Assembly: GCA_965195225.1 (NCBI GenBank)
Contig: CBDAFL010000128.1
Location: 1 to 38,899 of the forward strand
DNA: 38,899 nt
Source of the DNA: JAHIKV01 sp965195225
GTDB lineage: Bacteria > Planctomycetota > Planctomycetia > Pirellulales > Thermoguttaceae
Direction of reading: 5' to 3'
The translations under genes and the position numbers were made by a program. This document shows positions 30,718 to 38,899 of this stretch, one piece after another. The notes beneath the pieces are model-generated. The model was given only the letters and a program-made list of their open reading frames with translations, did no database searches and was not told the origin of the DNA. Numbering within the stretch: the first letter of the stretch is position 1; each line of letters begins with the position of its first letter.

Positions 30718-33700
30718 ATGGCTAACTACCCAAACAGCCAACAACCCCACCAAGCCGCCGGGATCGGATACCGGCCCGTCAAGCGGAAGAAACGCCGGAC
30801 GTGGCGGCTCCTGGCGATGCTAGCATCGCTGGCGGTGTTGGTCTGGCTGCTGCCGGGCATCGTCGCCCATTCGCCACTGCTCGGCTGGATCGTTCGCAAG
30901 GCCACCGCCGACCTGAACGGAACGGTCTCGATCCAGTCGGTCTCGATCGGTTGGTTCTCGCCCGTCACGGTCTCGGGCGTCGAAGTGAAAGACGCCGAAG
31001 GAAAGCCGGTCTTTTCGGCGCCATTGCTCGGCAGCGAACGGTCGTTGGTGGCGATGCTGCGCGATGTCAACAACCTCGGCCGGTTCCACGTCCGCGGCCC
31101 GAACCTTTCGCTCGTGCTCCGCGACGACGGCAGCAACGTCGAGGATATGCTGGCAAAGTACCTGACGCCAAAAGAAGATGAACCGTCGGACGAAGAATCA
31201 TCGGCCGATATCGGCTTCGCATTGCGGATCGACAACGCCACGGTGACGGTTTCCGATCAGCAAAGCGGCCGGAGTTGGCAGGTGGAAAAGCTATCGCTTG
31301 AGATCGACATGCCCGAAGGCCGCTGGGGAGCGATTTCGGCGAAGGTCTCGGCCGAGTTGCCCGACGCCCAGCGCCCCGGCAAGCTCGACGGCGAGGCGCG
31401 GATGTTCTCCGGCGCGGGCGAGGCAACGCTGAGTGCCACGGACGTTCCGCTGGCGATGTTCCGCGCGTTGGCGACCCGGTTCGAGCCGGGAACGACGTTG
31501 GCCGGCCGGCTCTCCTCGTCGGTACGCGCGTCGTGGGGCGATAAATCGCCCGGTGGCAATCGACTGCAAGCCGACCTCAACATGGAATCATTCTCGCTGA
31601 CCACGCCCAAACTCAAAACCGATCTGGTTGTGCTCGACCGCCTGCACGGCGTCTGCGAGGTCTCGTGGACTTCCGACCGCGTGGAGATCGAGAAGACGAC
31701 GCTCGACTGCGATGTGGGTAGCTTCCTGTTTTCGGGCACGGTCCCGCTCGGCGACGCGGACGGAATCACGTTTAGCTCGCTCATCCGGCGGCGGCAGGAG
31801 TTCGACGGCCGGCTGGACCTTGCCCGGCTTGCCGGTTTGTTGCCCGCCACGCTAAAGCTCCGCCAGGGGATGCGGATCGACTCGGGGCAGGTCCACTTGA
31901 CCGCTGGCAGCCGGCCCGAGGCCCAGGGGATGGTCTGGCATGGACAATTGCGGGCCGCCGGGCTGGCCGCCGACGCCGGAGGGAGACGGATCGCCTGGCA
32001 GCAGCCGATCCTGGCAATCTTCAAAGCGCACGATGGACCGCGAGGACCGGTGATCGACTCGCTGCGGTGCGAATCCGACTTCCTCAAGGTACACGCCGCC
32101 GGAACCGTGGATCGGTTGGCCGCCTCTTTCACGTTCAGTCTCAAGCGGCTGGCAGAGCAGTTGGGTCAGTTCGTCGATCTCGGCGGCCTGCATCTTTCCG
32201 GCGAAGGATCGGGCAACCTGAATTGGACGCGAACGCCGCAGCAGCGGTTCGACGCCGGCGCGGAGATGCAAATCAACGAGTTCCAACTGGCAACCACCGA
32301 AAAACAAGCGTGGCGCGAGCAGAGTTTGTTGGTGTCGCTGTCGGCCAATGGTCAAACCGACCTGGGCATACCTCGCACGGAAAGAAATGACGCACTCAAT
32401 GCGAAGTATAAAAACACACGCGTTGACGCCGCCGCCCTGACGCTAAAAACCACGAGCGACCAGATAAAAGCGAGACTGACCGGCGCGGTCGCCGATCTGA
32501 CCGACGGCGGCGCGTGGCCGATCCGCCTCGACATGCGGGGACAGTTGCAGAGCTGGCCTGCCCGGCTGGCCCCGTGGCTGCCGATGGACGATTGGCGGAT
32601 CGGCGGCGGCTACACGCTGGAGGCCGACGTGACGGCAGCGAAGGACAACATTCAACTGCGGCAGATGAAACTCGCGGCGGCGGCGCTAACCGTGGCCTCG
32701 AAATCGTTCAACGCCAACGAGCCGCGGCTCGACGTGACGGCGGCCGGATCGTGGGACCGGAAACAGCGGCGTTTGCGGATCGACCGGGCCAACCTCGCCT
32801 GCGCGACCGTGGCTGTCGAGGTAAACAACCTGCTCGTCTCCATGCCCGAGTCGGGGGCGATGGAAATGGCCGGCTCGCTCCACTATCAAACCTTCGTGGG
32901 TCGGTTGAAGCAGTGGTTTTCCGACCCGGCCAAACCGCCCTCCTGGCGCATTGCAGGGCAACTCAGGGGGACCGCCCAATTGCAGCACTCGGACGGAACA
33001 ATTCGCGGCAATACCGACGCCGAACTGCTCAATCTGGCGGTGATCGACTCCTCGGGCCAGCAGTTTCAGGAACCGGTCGTTAAACTTTCGGCCGCCGGCG
33101 ATTACGACGGCCGATCGAAAGTGCTGCAACTAGGGAAGTTCGAGATCACTTCCAGCGCGCTGGCCGCCGGAGCGGCTGGCCGCCTCGGACCGGTCGGCGA
33201 TCATAACGAGGCGCAGATCGAAGGAAAGCTACGCTACGACGTCGAACGGCTGGCAGGGCTGCTGCGGCCATACCTCGGCTCGGGCGTCGGAATCACCGGA
33301 CGCGGCGAGTCGCCCGTCTGGTATCGAGGACCGTTCTCGCTCGACGCCGGCTCGGCCGCCGCCGGAATGAAATGGGACTGGGCAAACGTGTACGGGTTTC
33401 AGATCGGCCCCGGCGAGTTGAAGGCTGCGATGGCCGACGGCGCCGTGCGGATCGAACCGATGGATCTGGCCGTCAGCCGCGGCCGAATGCGATTGGCCCC
33501 GCACGTCCGATTGACGCCCGGGCCGATCGAGTTGACCCTGCCCGCCGGCCCGCTGATGGAGAAAGTGCAGATCGACCCGGCAATGTGCTCGTCGCTGTTG
33601 AAATACATTGCCCCGGTGCTGGCCGACGTGACCAGCGCCCAGGGTTCGTTCTCGATCGTGCTGGACGCCTGCCGGATACCGCTGGCCGAGCCGAAGAAAA

Positions 33701-34164
33701 GCGATCTGGCCGGGCGGTTCCTGATCCATTCGATTCAGATCGGCCCCGGATCGTTGGTGCGCGAGTTGGCGGTGTTTCTGGGCCGCGAGTCGCCCGCTCG
33801 GCTGCGACAGGAATCGGCAGTGGCGTTCCAAATGAAAAACGGTAGGATATATCACAACAATCTGGAGTTGATCTTTCCCGATCTGACGATCCGCACCCAA
33901 GGCTCGGTCGGATTGGACCAGACGTTGGACCTTGTGGCCGAGATGCCCATCCCGCCGAAATGGCTGGCCGGCAATCCGCTGGCCTCGAAGGCCATGAGCA
34001 ATCAGGTCATCCGCATTCCGTTGAAAGGCACGCTCGGCAAACCGCAACTAGATCGCCGAGAAACGGAAAGGCTCAGCCGGCAGTTCATCCAAAAAGCCGC
34101 CGGAAATCTGCTCGAAGACGAGTTGAACAAGCAACTGGACCGATTGCTCGGACCGCGGAAATAG
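30718..34164 (+). CDS. AsmA/DUF748-like inner-membrane protein
   Basis: The 1148-residue protein has an N-terminal cytoplasmic basic stretch (VKRKKRRTWR) and one membrane helix (about residues 30-50), then a long periplasmic beta-rich region. It starts with LGWIVRKATADLNGTVSIQS and HVRGPNLSLVLRDDGSNVEDML, as in AsmA-type proteins. The C-terminal segment (RIPLAEPKKSDLAGRFLIHS, NGRIYHNNLELIFPDLTIRT, QGSVGLDQTLDLVAEMPIPP) is the AsmA-like C-terminal domain, with VIRIPLKGTLGKPQLD near the end. AsmA-like proteins such as TamB and YhdP are thought to bridge the periplasm and move phospholipids or affect outer-membrane biogenesis. GGAGG lies seven bases before the ATG. The gene is not obviously linked to its neighbours. 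Confidence 0.85.
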   Translation: MANYPNSQQPHQAAGIGYRPVKRKKRRTWRLLAMLASLAVLVWLLPGIVAHSPLLGWIVRKATADLNGTVSIQSVSIGWFSPVTVSGVEVKDAEGKPVFSAPLLGSERSLVAMLRDVNNLGRFHVRGPNLSLVLRDDGSNVEDMLAKYLTPKEDEPSDEESSADIGFALRIDNATVTVSDQQSGRSWQVEKLSLEIDMPEGRWGAISAKVSAELPDAQRPGKLDGEARMFSGAGEATLSATDVPLAMFRALATRFEPGTTLAGRLSSSVRASWGDKSPGGNRLQADLNMESFSLTTPKLKTDLVVLDRLHGVCEVSWTSDRVEIEKTTLDCDVGSFLFSGTVPLGDADGITFSSLIRRRQEFDGRLDLARLAGLLPATLKLRQGMRIDSGQVHLTAGSRPEAQGMVWHGQLRAAGLAADAGGRRIAWQQPILAIFKAHDGPRGPVIDSLRCESDFLKVHAAGTVDRLAASFTFSLKRLAEQLGQFVDLGGLHLSGEGSGNLNWTRTPQQRFDAGAEMQINEFQLATTEKQAWREQSLLVSLSANGQTDLGIPRTERNDALNAKYKNTRVDAAALTLKTTSDQIKARLTGAVADLTDGGAWPIRLDMRGQLQSWPARLAPWLPMDDWRIGGGYTLEADVTAAKDNIQLRQMKLAAAALTVASKSFNANEPRLDVTAAGSWDRKQRRLRIDRANLACATVAVEVNNLLVSMPESGAMEMAGSLHYQTFVGRLKQWFSDPAKPPSWRIAGQLRGTAQLQHSDGTIRGNTDAELLNLAVIDSSGQQFQEPVVKLSAAGDYDGRSKVLQLGKFEITSSALAAGAAGRLGPVGDHNEAQIEGKLRYDVERLAGLLRPYLGSGVGITGRGESPVWYRGPFSLDAGSAAAGMKWDWANVYGFQIGPGELKAAMADGAVRIEPMDLAVSRGRMRLAPHVRLTPGPIELTLPAGPLMEKVQIDPAMCSSLLKYIAPVLADVTSAQGSFSIVLDACRIPLAEPKKSDLAGRFLIHSIQIGPGSLVRELAVFLGRESPARLRQESAVAFQMKNGRIYHNNLELIFPDLTIRTQGSVGLDQTLDLVAEMPIPPKWLAGNPLASKAMSNQVIRIPLKGTLGKPQLDRRETERLSRQFIQKAAGNLLEDELNKQLDRLLGPRK

Positions 34165-34170
34165 GTAGGA

Positions 34171-34232
34171 TAGTGGGTAGTGGATAGTGGATAGTGGATA
34201 GTGGGTAGTGGGTAGTGGGTAGTGGATAGTGG
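34171..34232. repeat. Heptamer array TAGTGGR x9
   Basis: Nine consecutive copies of TAGTGG(G/A) follow the AsmA-like gene. The same motif in reverse orientation occurs at 34534-34582, and a short trace occurs at 28836-28852. Confidence 0.92.
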
Positions 34233-34289
34233 CGGCACGATTGTGCTACCGCTTCGTTCTATTGCCACGACGTATCGGGAGGACCACGA

Positions 34290-34508
34290 ATGGCTCTGAT
34301 TCAATGCCCGGAGTGCCAGCATAACGTAAGTGATTCCGCTCTCGCTTGTCCGTCGTGTGGATACAAGCTCAAGGAATCGCATAGCGATGGATTCGCCAGG
34401 GAAGTGCGATCTAGTATTCGTTGTTTAAACATCGTAGCCTGGAGTCTTGCGGTTGTCGGTGCAATTGGGCTCATTTTCGGCATCTGTTTTCATGCGTTAA
34501 TGGACTAA
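34290..34508 (+). CDS. Zinc-ribbon membrane peptide
   Basis: The 72-residue peptide begins with a zinc ribbon formed by Cys6, Cys9, Cys20 and Cys23 (QCPECQHNV, ACPSCGYKL). After a charged linker (KESHSDGFAREVRSS) it has a hydrophobic segment near residues 46-67 (LNIVAWSLAVVGAIGLIFGI), so it is probably a single-span inner-membrane protein with the zinc ribbon in the cytoplasm. Similar small proteins are common in bacteria with unknown roles. GGGAGGA lies eight bases before the ATG, a strong ribosome-binding site. It is isolated between two heptamer arrays that are inverted relative to each other. Confidence 0.8.
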   Translation: MALIQCPECQHNVSDSALACPSCGYKLKESHSDGFAREVRSSIRCLNIVAWSLAVVGAIGLIFGICFHALMD

Positions 34509-34533
34509 CCATCGCCCCAAACATCTTGATTTT

Positions 34534-34582
34534 CACTACCCACTGACCACTATCCACTACCCGCTGACCGCCACCCACCACC
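34534..34582. repeat. Heptamer array (CACTACC-type), inverse of the array at 34171
   Basis: Seven degenerate heptamers (CACTACC, CACTGAC, CACTATC, CACTACC, CGCTGAC, CGCCACC, CACCACC) run up to the ATG of the next gene at 34583. They are roughly the reverse complement of the TAGTGG array, so the two arrays form an inverted pair around the zinc-ribbon gene. They replace the ribosome-binding site of the next gene. Confidence 0.85.
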
Positions 34583-35323
34583 ATGAAACTCATCCTACTA
34601 GGCACCACCGGCTATCATCCAAACGACCGGCGGCATACGCCGTGCCTGCTGCTGCCGGAGTGCGGAGTGATGCTCGACGCGGGCACGGCGGTCTATCGAG
34701 CAGCGGAATACCTTGCCACCGCGGAACTCGACATTTTCCTCACCCACGCCCACATCGACCACGTCGTGGGCCTGACGTACTTGCACAGCGTCAATCGGGT
34801 CCATCCGCTACGGCGGATCACCGTCCACGGGCTGCCGGATAAGTTGCGCGCGGTCGAGGAGCACTTGTTTTCCGAGTCGTTGTTTCCCACCCGTCCGCCG
34901 TTCGAGTGCCGACCGTTGGCCGAGAGTGTTTCTTTATCCGAGGATGGAAGGCTGACCCACTTTCCGCTCGAACATCAAGGCGGCTCGATCGGCTACCGGC
35001 TTGACTGGCCCGGGCGTTCGATGGCCTACGTGACCGACACCACGGCCGACCTGGACGCGGCCTACGTGGAAAAAATACGCGGCGTCGATCTGCTCGTGCA
35101 TGAGTGCTATTTTTCAGACGATCAAGCCGAATGGTCGCGCAAGGTGGGCCACAGCCACACGACGCCGGTGGCCGAAGTTGCCCGGCGTGCGGGCGTTGGC
35201 CGCTTGGTTTTGGTCCATCTGAATCCTCTCTCGACGGCCGACGACCCGGTCGGCCTGGACGTTGCCCACTCGATCTTCCCCAACACCATCCTCGGCGAGG
35301 ACCGGCTGGCGTTGGAGTTTTAG
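34583..35323 (+). CDS. Metallo-beta-lactamase-fold hydrolase, ribonuclease Z-like
   Basis: The 246-residue enzyme has the metal-binding motif THAHIDHVVG (His55, His57, Asp59, His60), preceded by LDAGTAVYRA. Later metal ligands are likely in FPLEHQGGSIGYRLDW, YVTDTTADLDAAYV and VDLLVHECYFSDD, and GHSHTTPVAEVARRAGVGRL is the conserved late histidine motif of the RNase Z/arylsulfatase-like MBL group. It lacks the long exosite arm expected of tRNA-processing RNase Z, so the substrate is unknown. No ribosome-binding site is visible; a heptamer array ends directly at the ATG. It is the last gene before two hairpin repeats and a convergent gene. Confidence 0.88.
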   Translation: MKLILLGTTGYHPNDRRHTPCLLLPECGVMLDAGTAVYRAAEYLATAELDIFLTHAHIDHVVGLTYLHSVNRVHPLRRITVHGLPDKLRAVEEHLFSESLFPTRPPFECRPLAESVSLSEDGRLTHFPLEHQGGSIGYRLDWPGRSMAYVTDTTADLDAAYVEKIRGVDLLVHECYFSDDQAEWSRKVGHSHTTPVAEVARRAGVGRLVLVHLNPLSTADDPVGLDVAHSIFPNTILGEDRLALEF

Positions 35324-35345
35324 AACGCATTTTCTCACCAATCAA

Positions 35346-35412
35346 ACACTAGCCCGAAGCGCAAGCGAGGGATGGTCAACGGGTTGCCCTCGCTTGCGCT
35401 TCGGGCTAGTGT
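35346..35412. repeat. Perfect 26-bp inverted repeat
   Basis: The arm 35346-35371 (ACACTAGCCCGAAGCGCAAG then CGAGGG) is perfectly complementary to 35387-35412 around a 15-base loop. It lies between convergent genes and would fold in either transcript, so it may act as a bidirectional end structure. Confidence 0.9.
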
Positions 35413-35465
35413 TGTGCGATCCGTGCCGGATTATACTCGTGTGGTGAAAAATGCGGGTTAGCTAC

Positions 35466-35513
35466 AAGAACGTAGGGTGGGGCTGCGCTCCGCTTGACCC
35501 ACCCTACGTTCTT
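35466..35513. repeat. Perfect 16-bp inverted repeat
   Basis: AAGAACGTAGGGTGGG (35466-35481) pairs with 35498-35513 around a 16-base loop. It follows the 26-bp repeat in the same convergent gap. The sequence before it (35444-35470) is the second copy of the short repeat at 12772-12799. Confidence 0.88.
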
Positions 35514-35539
35514 CATTTCCGCATCAGTTAGGATGATTG

Positions 35540-38299
35540 CTACGGGGCGTCGAAGAAACATCGTTCCGGCGAGATTTTTTCGGAGATTTTTTTCATATCC
35601 GGCTCTTTACCAGCTTTGATTTGTGTAAACTGCTCCATTAGCCAGCCTTTCAGACGCTTGCGCTCGGCACGGCGCTGGTCGTCCGGCGCGAGGATATAGT
35701 AATTTGCCTCGCCGCTTTGCCAGGACGATACAACATAGGCTACTCGATCTCCTTCGACCTGGGGACGTCTGATTTCCTTTCCCGCGTATTTACCACGAGC
35801 TTCTCCGGCCTCTTTCTCGCTGTTGAGCTTGGTCAACAAGTATTCCAGGCACTCTTCGCGTCCGGCCAAAAAGAGTTGCTGAAGAATCATGCCGGAGAAT
35901 GTCGGAGTAAAATGCTCCTTTTTCAGGATGCCGCAGGCCAGGACCATTGCCCGTTCGTTCTTGGTTGCCGTCAGTGGTCCGATAGCGCATTTATAGCGAT
36001 AGAATCTGTCGTCCTCGGCTAACAAGGCCTCCAAGTCGGCCAATCCCTCTAGCCTCGCCCGATCGCCGTGCTGCAATAGAATCAGGGCCGACCAGAAGCG
36101 GACGTACTTGTTATCGGAAGTCAGCCACTTGCGGGCGGGGGCGACTGCATCGGCGCAATCGAGGCGATAGCAGAACTCGGAGATGTCATCCTGACAGCGG
36201 TCGAAATCTCTGAAACGTCGCACGAGGATCGGCAGCGCTTCGGTCAAGCCCTTTTCCGCGGCCTCGTTCGCCGCTCGCTTGAACGGATACCAATCCTTTT
36301 CTTCGGCCAACGATTGCAGAAGCAATTGCTTCTCCGTCTTGTCCGCGTTGCAGCGGCACCATTCGAGAATTGCATCCAGGTGTTTTCGGCGGCCTTGTTC
36401 GTCGAGACGGTCGAACTCCTGGAGTTGCGCCAGGTCGCATTTAGCAGCATCATCCACGATATCCGCCACGGCCCAATTGACTTGATGCAGCGTGCGGGCG
36501 GGATGAAAGTCGCGCCAAAAGCTGTAGGTCGGCATGTAGTTCTCATCCGCCAGAAAAGGGACTAAGACGGGCAACTCGGCGACCTGTATGTTCATCTCGT
36601 GGAGTTCAACATAGGGATTTATCACCTGCTGCGGCTTGGCCGCTTGGGGGTCATTCAAATGCAGAAACCGTTGATACTTAAGTTCACTGGCGAGATTGAT
36701 CCCCGGTTCAGCGGTCTGAGGATCGCTGTAATTGACCCCTCCGGGTTGGCCCCACTGGAAACAATTCAATAGTCGCAACCGCTCTGCAAGGTATTCGATC
36801 TGTTTCCCACGGTCGAGCGTCTTCTTTAATTCGGTCCACTGGTCGGGCGTGGGCAGACGACGCTCCTTGAAGTCGTCGCTTCGCTTGGCTAACTGCTCGG
36901 CCAGCCGTTTGGCTCGTTCCTGATAAGGAAAGTCGTCGAAGACGGGCTGCGAAAGATGTTTTGCCAATTGGATTGCGCGAGCGTAATCGCGGTCGTTGGA
37001 AAAAGTGACCAACATCTGCTTATGGTAAACCGTGCCGATCAGGTTGCGGACGGACCGGCCTATCCAGCGGTCGTCTTCGGTGGCCTCGATCCGCGGGAAG
37101 AGCAACTCGGCCGTTAGTTTCTTCTCGCCCCGCTGGTAGAGCCAGGCGGCGACAAGGGCCTCGGGCAGACTGATGTAATGCGGCTCGAACTGTGCCGTGA
37201 ATGTCCCCTGACGCGACAACGCCGCCGCATTCTTGTTGGACTTCTCGTCCCTGTCCTTCTCGCGGATTTCCAGCATACTCCCGGCTGCTTCCGCAAGCGT
37301 TGACGGCTCGACTTTCGTCTGTTCCTTTTTCAGCGTAAGACGGCCGCCGAAACGTGTAAGAACTTGAATCTGGTTGTCGTCCTCACTCAGAAGCCAACCT
37401 TCGCCAGTCCATACGCCCGGCTTGGCGCCTTCGCGATATGGCGGATAAGTAACGGTAAATATGCACCACTTCGCCCCCTCGGGCACGTCCCCTTCGACCA
37501 TCTTGATAAAATCCTTAAGCCGGTTGTCGAGCCATGGCGAAAAGGCCTCCTCGGGCCGATATTCGGGCAAATCGCCGATTTCCAAAACAGCGGCCGTCTT
37601 GGAGGCGGCGGCGCGGACTGCCGTTCGATAGTGAACGGCAAGCCGGCGCACCTGAGGCGCAAGCCCCTTGAGCTTCCGCTCGGCAACCTGTTCCAGAACG
37701 GCCACGATCACCGATTGGTTGGGATGCGGCTTTGCCAGCAGTCTGCGAAACACGTTTTCAACCTGCGGTGAGTTGATGCGGCAGAGCAGAGTGACGCCGT
37801 GAGTTTGGTTCTCGGCAACATCGTCCCGATCAAGGAGCCACTCGGCTGCATCGAGCGCTTCGGCGGCGGTAGTTTGGCCGGCAAGTTTTTTCGCCAGGAA
37901 CGAGCGAAACGAGCGGGCGTCGGAATCGGCACCGCCACCCCAGGCGATACTCCTTTGCCAGTTTCCCCGTCCGTTGGTCTCGTCGGCCAACGATTGGGCC
38001 AGCAGCGCCAACAGGTACTTGCCGACGGCGGCGCGAGTGGCCGCTTTGGTGGATTGCAACTCCCAAATCTTATTGTCGATGGGCGGCATACGATTGTTGC
38101 CGCGATAGTAGACGGCCAGATCGTCAAAGGCCCTTTTTCCCTCGGGGCCTTCGATTACCGGCTTCGTCGCTTGAGCCGAGGCGTTTTCGTTCGCCGAGGA
38201 AGCCGTCGCGATCTCAGCCGTGTGAAGGGGAAATAACAGCAGCAGCCCCGAGAAAATGAGCGTTACCCCACATACAACACACGACAAAATCCGTGGCAT
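35540..38299 (-). CDS. Large exported protein of unknown function
   Basis: I start at the ATG at 38299, with GGAGG nine bases upstream and a signal peptide or anchor following (MPRILSCVVCGVTLIFSGLL). The 919-residue protein has no domain I recognise with confidence. It is mostly alpha-helical, with helical segments such as EALDAAEWLLDRDD, NVFRRLLAKPHPNQSVIVAV and ALPILVRRFRDFDRC that resemble HEAT-type repeats at both ends, suggesting a periplasmic scaffold. A small beta-rich region (GVWTGEGWLLSEDDNQIQVL) lies near residue 325. The C-terminus contains VAYVVSSWQSGEANYYILAP and ends ISPERCFFDAP. It is convergent with the MBL gene and appears to be monocistronic. Confidence 0.75.
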   Translation of the reverse strand: MPRILSCVVCGVTLIFSGLLLLFPLHTAEIATASSANENASAQATKPVIEGPEGKRAFDDLAVYYRGNNRMPPIDNKIWELQSTKAATRAAVGKYLLALLAQSLADETNGRGNWQRSIAWGGGADSDARSFRSFLAKKLAGQTTAAEALDAAEWLLDRDDVAENQTHGVTLLCRINSPQVENVFRRLLAKPHPNQSVIVAVLEQVAERKLKGLAPQVRRLAVHYRTAVRAAASKTAAVLEIGDLPEYRPEEAFSPWLDNRLKDFIKMVEGDVPEGAKWCIFTVTYPPYREGAKPGVWTGEGWLLSEDDNQIQVLTRFGGRLTLKKEQTKVEPSTLAEAAGSMLEIREKDRDEKSNKNAAALSRQGTFTAQFEPHYISLPEALVAAWLYQRGEKKLTAELLFPRIEATEDDRWIGRSVRNLIGTVYHKQMLVTFSNDRDYARAIQLAKHLSQPVFDDFPYQERAKRLAEQLAKRSDDFKERRLPTPDQWTELKKTLDRGKQIEYLAERLRLLNCFQWGQPGGVNYSDPQTAEPGINLASELKYQRFLHLNDPQAAKPQQVINPYVELHEMNIQVAELPVLVPFLADENYMPTYSFWRDFHPARTLHQVNWAVADIVDDAAKCDLAQLQEFDRLDEQGRRKHLDAILEWCRCNADKTEKQLLLQSLAEEKDWYPFKRAANEAAEKGLTEALPILVRRFRDFDRCQDDISEFCYRLDCADAVAPARKWLTSDNKYVRFWSALILLQHGDRARLEGLADLEALLAEDDRFYRYKCAIGPLTATKNERAMVLACGILKKEHFTPTFSGMILQQLFLAGREECLEYLLTKLNSEKEAGEARGKYAGKEIRRPQVEGDRVAYVVSSWQSGEANYYILAPDDQRRAERKRLKGWLMEQFTQIKAGKEPDMKKISEKISPERCFFDAP

Positions 38300-38341
38300 C
38301 GCGCTATCCTCCAAAAAACAATATCCAATACAAGCACGTGA

Positions 38342-38370
38342 ATACTATTCCTGGGGTGAAAAGGGGGCAA
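38342..38370 (-). promoter_or_regulatory. Possible promoter of the large exported protein
   Basis: On the minus strand TTGCCC (38370-38365) and TAGTAT (38347-38342) are 17 bases apart, with a leader of about 36 bases to the ATG at 38299. Both boxes match only four of six consensus bases, so this is a weak candidate. Confidence 0.35.
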
Positions 38371-38372
38371 AA

Positions 38373-38519
38373 CTATTTTTTCTCAATCAACTGTGTCCTG
38401 GGGCAGGAAAATAGTTCCGCCTCCTTTTCACTTTGGGCCTCCCCCTTCTCGTCACCCGTGATGTGGTTCTCGACCCACCAGACGAACTCGGCCAACCGTC
38501 GTTTGTGTGCTTCACGCAT
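38373..38519 (-). pseudogene. Possible gene fragment, N-terminus of a DNA-methyltransferase-like protein
   Basis: A 48-codon frame starts at the ATG at 38519, with AGGA upstream, and reads MREAHKRRLAEFVWWVENHI, TGDEKGEAQ, then a different-looking tail ending LIEKK. The TGDEKGEAQ segment resembles, from memory, the first residues of large single-chain (type IIG-like) DNA methyltransferases. The rest of such an enzyme is missing, so this may be a truncated remnant. It is too short to be sure and could also be a chance frame. Confidence 0.3.
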
Positions 38520-38540
38520 TTGTGGAAGTCCTGATGGCCG

Positions 38541-38613
38541 GATTGTAGGCGTCTTCAGACGCCGATTGTAGTGAATCCCCTGAAATTTGGCGACTGGAGT
38601 CGCCCCCTACAAT
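38541..38613. repeat. Paired hairpins with complementary ends (BIME-like)
   Basis: Two small hairpins, GGCGTCT-TC-AGACGCC (38548-38563) and GGCGACT-GG-AGTCGCC (38589-38604), are flanked by ATTGTAGG and CCTACAAT, which are complementary. The layout is the same as at 28033-28116, with different sequence. It lies upstream of the large exported-protein gene. Confidence 0.82.
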
Positions 38614-38697
38614 TTCACCCCACCCCATTTTTGCGCTAACTTTCCCAAAAAGCATCCAAACCGGTTTTCGCGCGCTCAATTGGTTTTTCGGGGCCAA

Positions 38698-38759
38698 TTC
38701 AACCCGGCGCATACAGGTTGATCAACCTGGCGCTTCAGGTTGATCAACCTGGGGTTGAA
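38698..38759. repeat. Tandem perfect 16-bp palindromes with complementary flanks
   Basis: CAGGTTGATCAACCTG occurs twice, at 38714-38729 and 38736-38751, each a perfect 16-bp palindrome. Their centres are 22 bp apart, about two helical turns. The flanks TTCAACCC (38698-38705) and GGGTTGAA (38752-38759) are also complementary. The arrangement suits a cooperative operator or a mobile palindromic element. No gene starts within the window after it; 38760-38899 holds nothing I recognise. Confidence 0.85.
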
Positions 38760-38899
38760 CTGGGGTTACGTCTAAAGCGCAGTTGCCAAAGCAAAATGAA
38801 TAGTCCTGGTTTTAAGCGGTTTGAACGCATCGGCGGCCCTCGGCGAATCGACGTAAGAATTAGTTGGCGATTTCAGAAATTTTTTCCAGTTAATTCAGG

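Overview
The window looks like a chromosomal segment of a Planctomycetota bacterium, probably of the Pirellulales type, although the order is an inference. The evidence is a GC-rich sequence, a ThuA-domain secreted protein, a lipoprotein that fuses a DUF2092-like region, a TlpA thioredoxin and a propeller, very large signal-peptide proteins of unknown function, a CusA/CzcA-type efflux operon carrying the small Cys/His-rich protein seen in such operons, and palindromic elements in almost every gap. I found no tRNA, rRNA, CRISPR array, integrase or complete insertion sequence.

Layout. 231-3103 (minus): a BtuFDC-type metal-chelate ABC importer. 3404-3718 (plus): a small secreted His/Tyr-rich protein behind a good sigma-54 promoter match. 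3800-5638 (minus): a tandem ThuA-like secreted protein. 5897-12760 (plus): an RND heavy-metal efflux set (outer-membrane channel, small Cys/His-rich protein, adaptor, pump). 12870-19308 (plus): two large membrane proteins with DUF4350/GATase1-like domains, whose membrane parts resemble exosortases without the catalytic Cys, followed by cysteine synthase. 19707-20600 (minus): an extremely Cys-rich (TCxPx)n secreted protein. 20993-22860: an Hpt phosphotransfer protein (plus) and a long, divergent phosphoglycerate kinase (minus). 23189-24137 (plus): a Panacea antitoxin with a candidate MazF/PemK-like toxin. 24169-26631 (minus) and 26801-29202 (plus): the TlpA fusion lipoprotein, divergent from a LarA-like protein, YggS/PLPBP and YggU/DUF167. 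29290-30558 (minus): an HTH regulator, an acyl carrier protein and an unknown membrane-anchored protein. 30718-35323 (plus): an AsmA-like giant, a zinc-ribbon membrane peptide and an MBL hydrolase. 35540-38299 (minus): a 919-residue exported unknown. 38300-38899: palindromes and a possible gene fragment.

The most unusual structural theme is palindromic DNA. Perfect or near-perfect inverted repeats occur between most genes. At least four also lie in frame inside genes: the efflux channel, the RND pump, and two in the second DUF4350 protein. They fall in linkers or loops, much as Rickettsia palindromic elements do. The most interesting candidate system is the adjacent pair at 12870-18327. No gene function was verified by a search; all assignments come from motifs and architecture read in the sequence.
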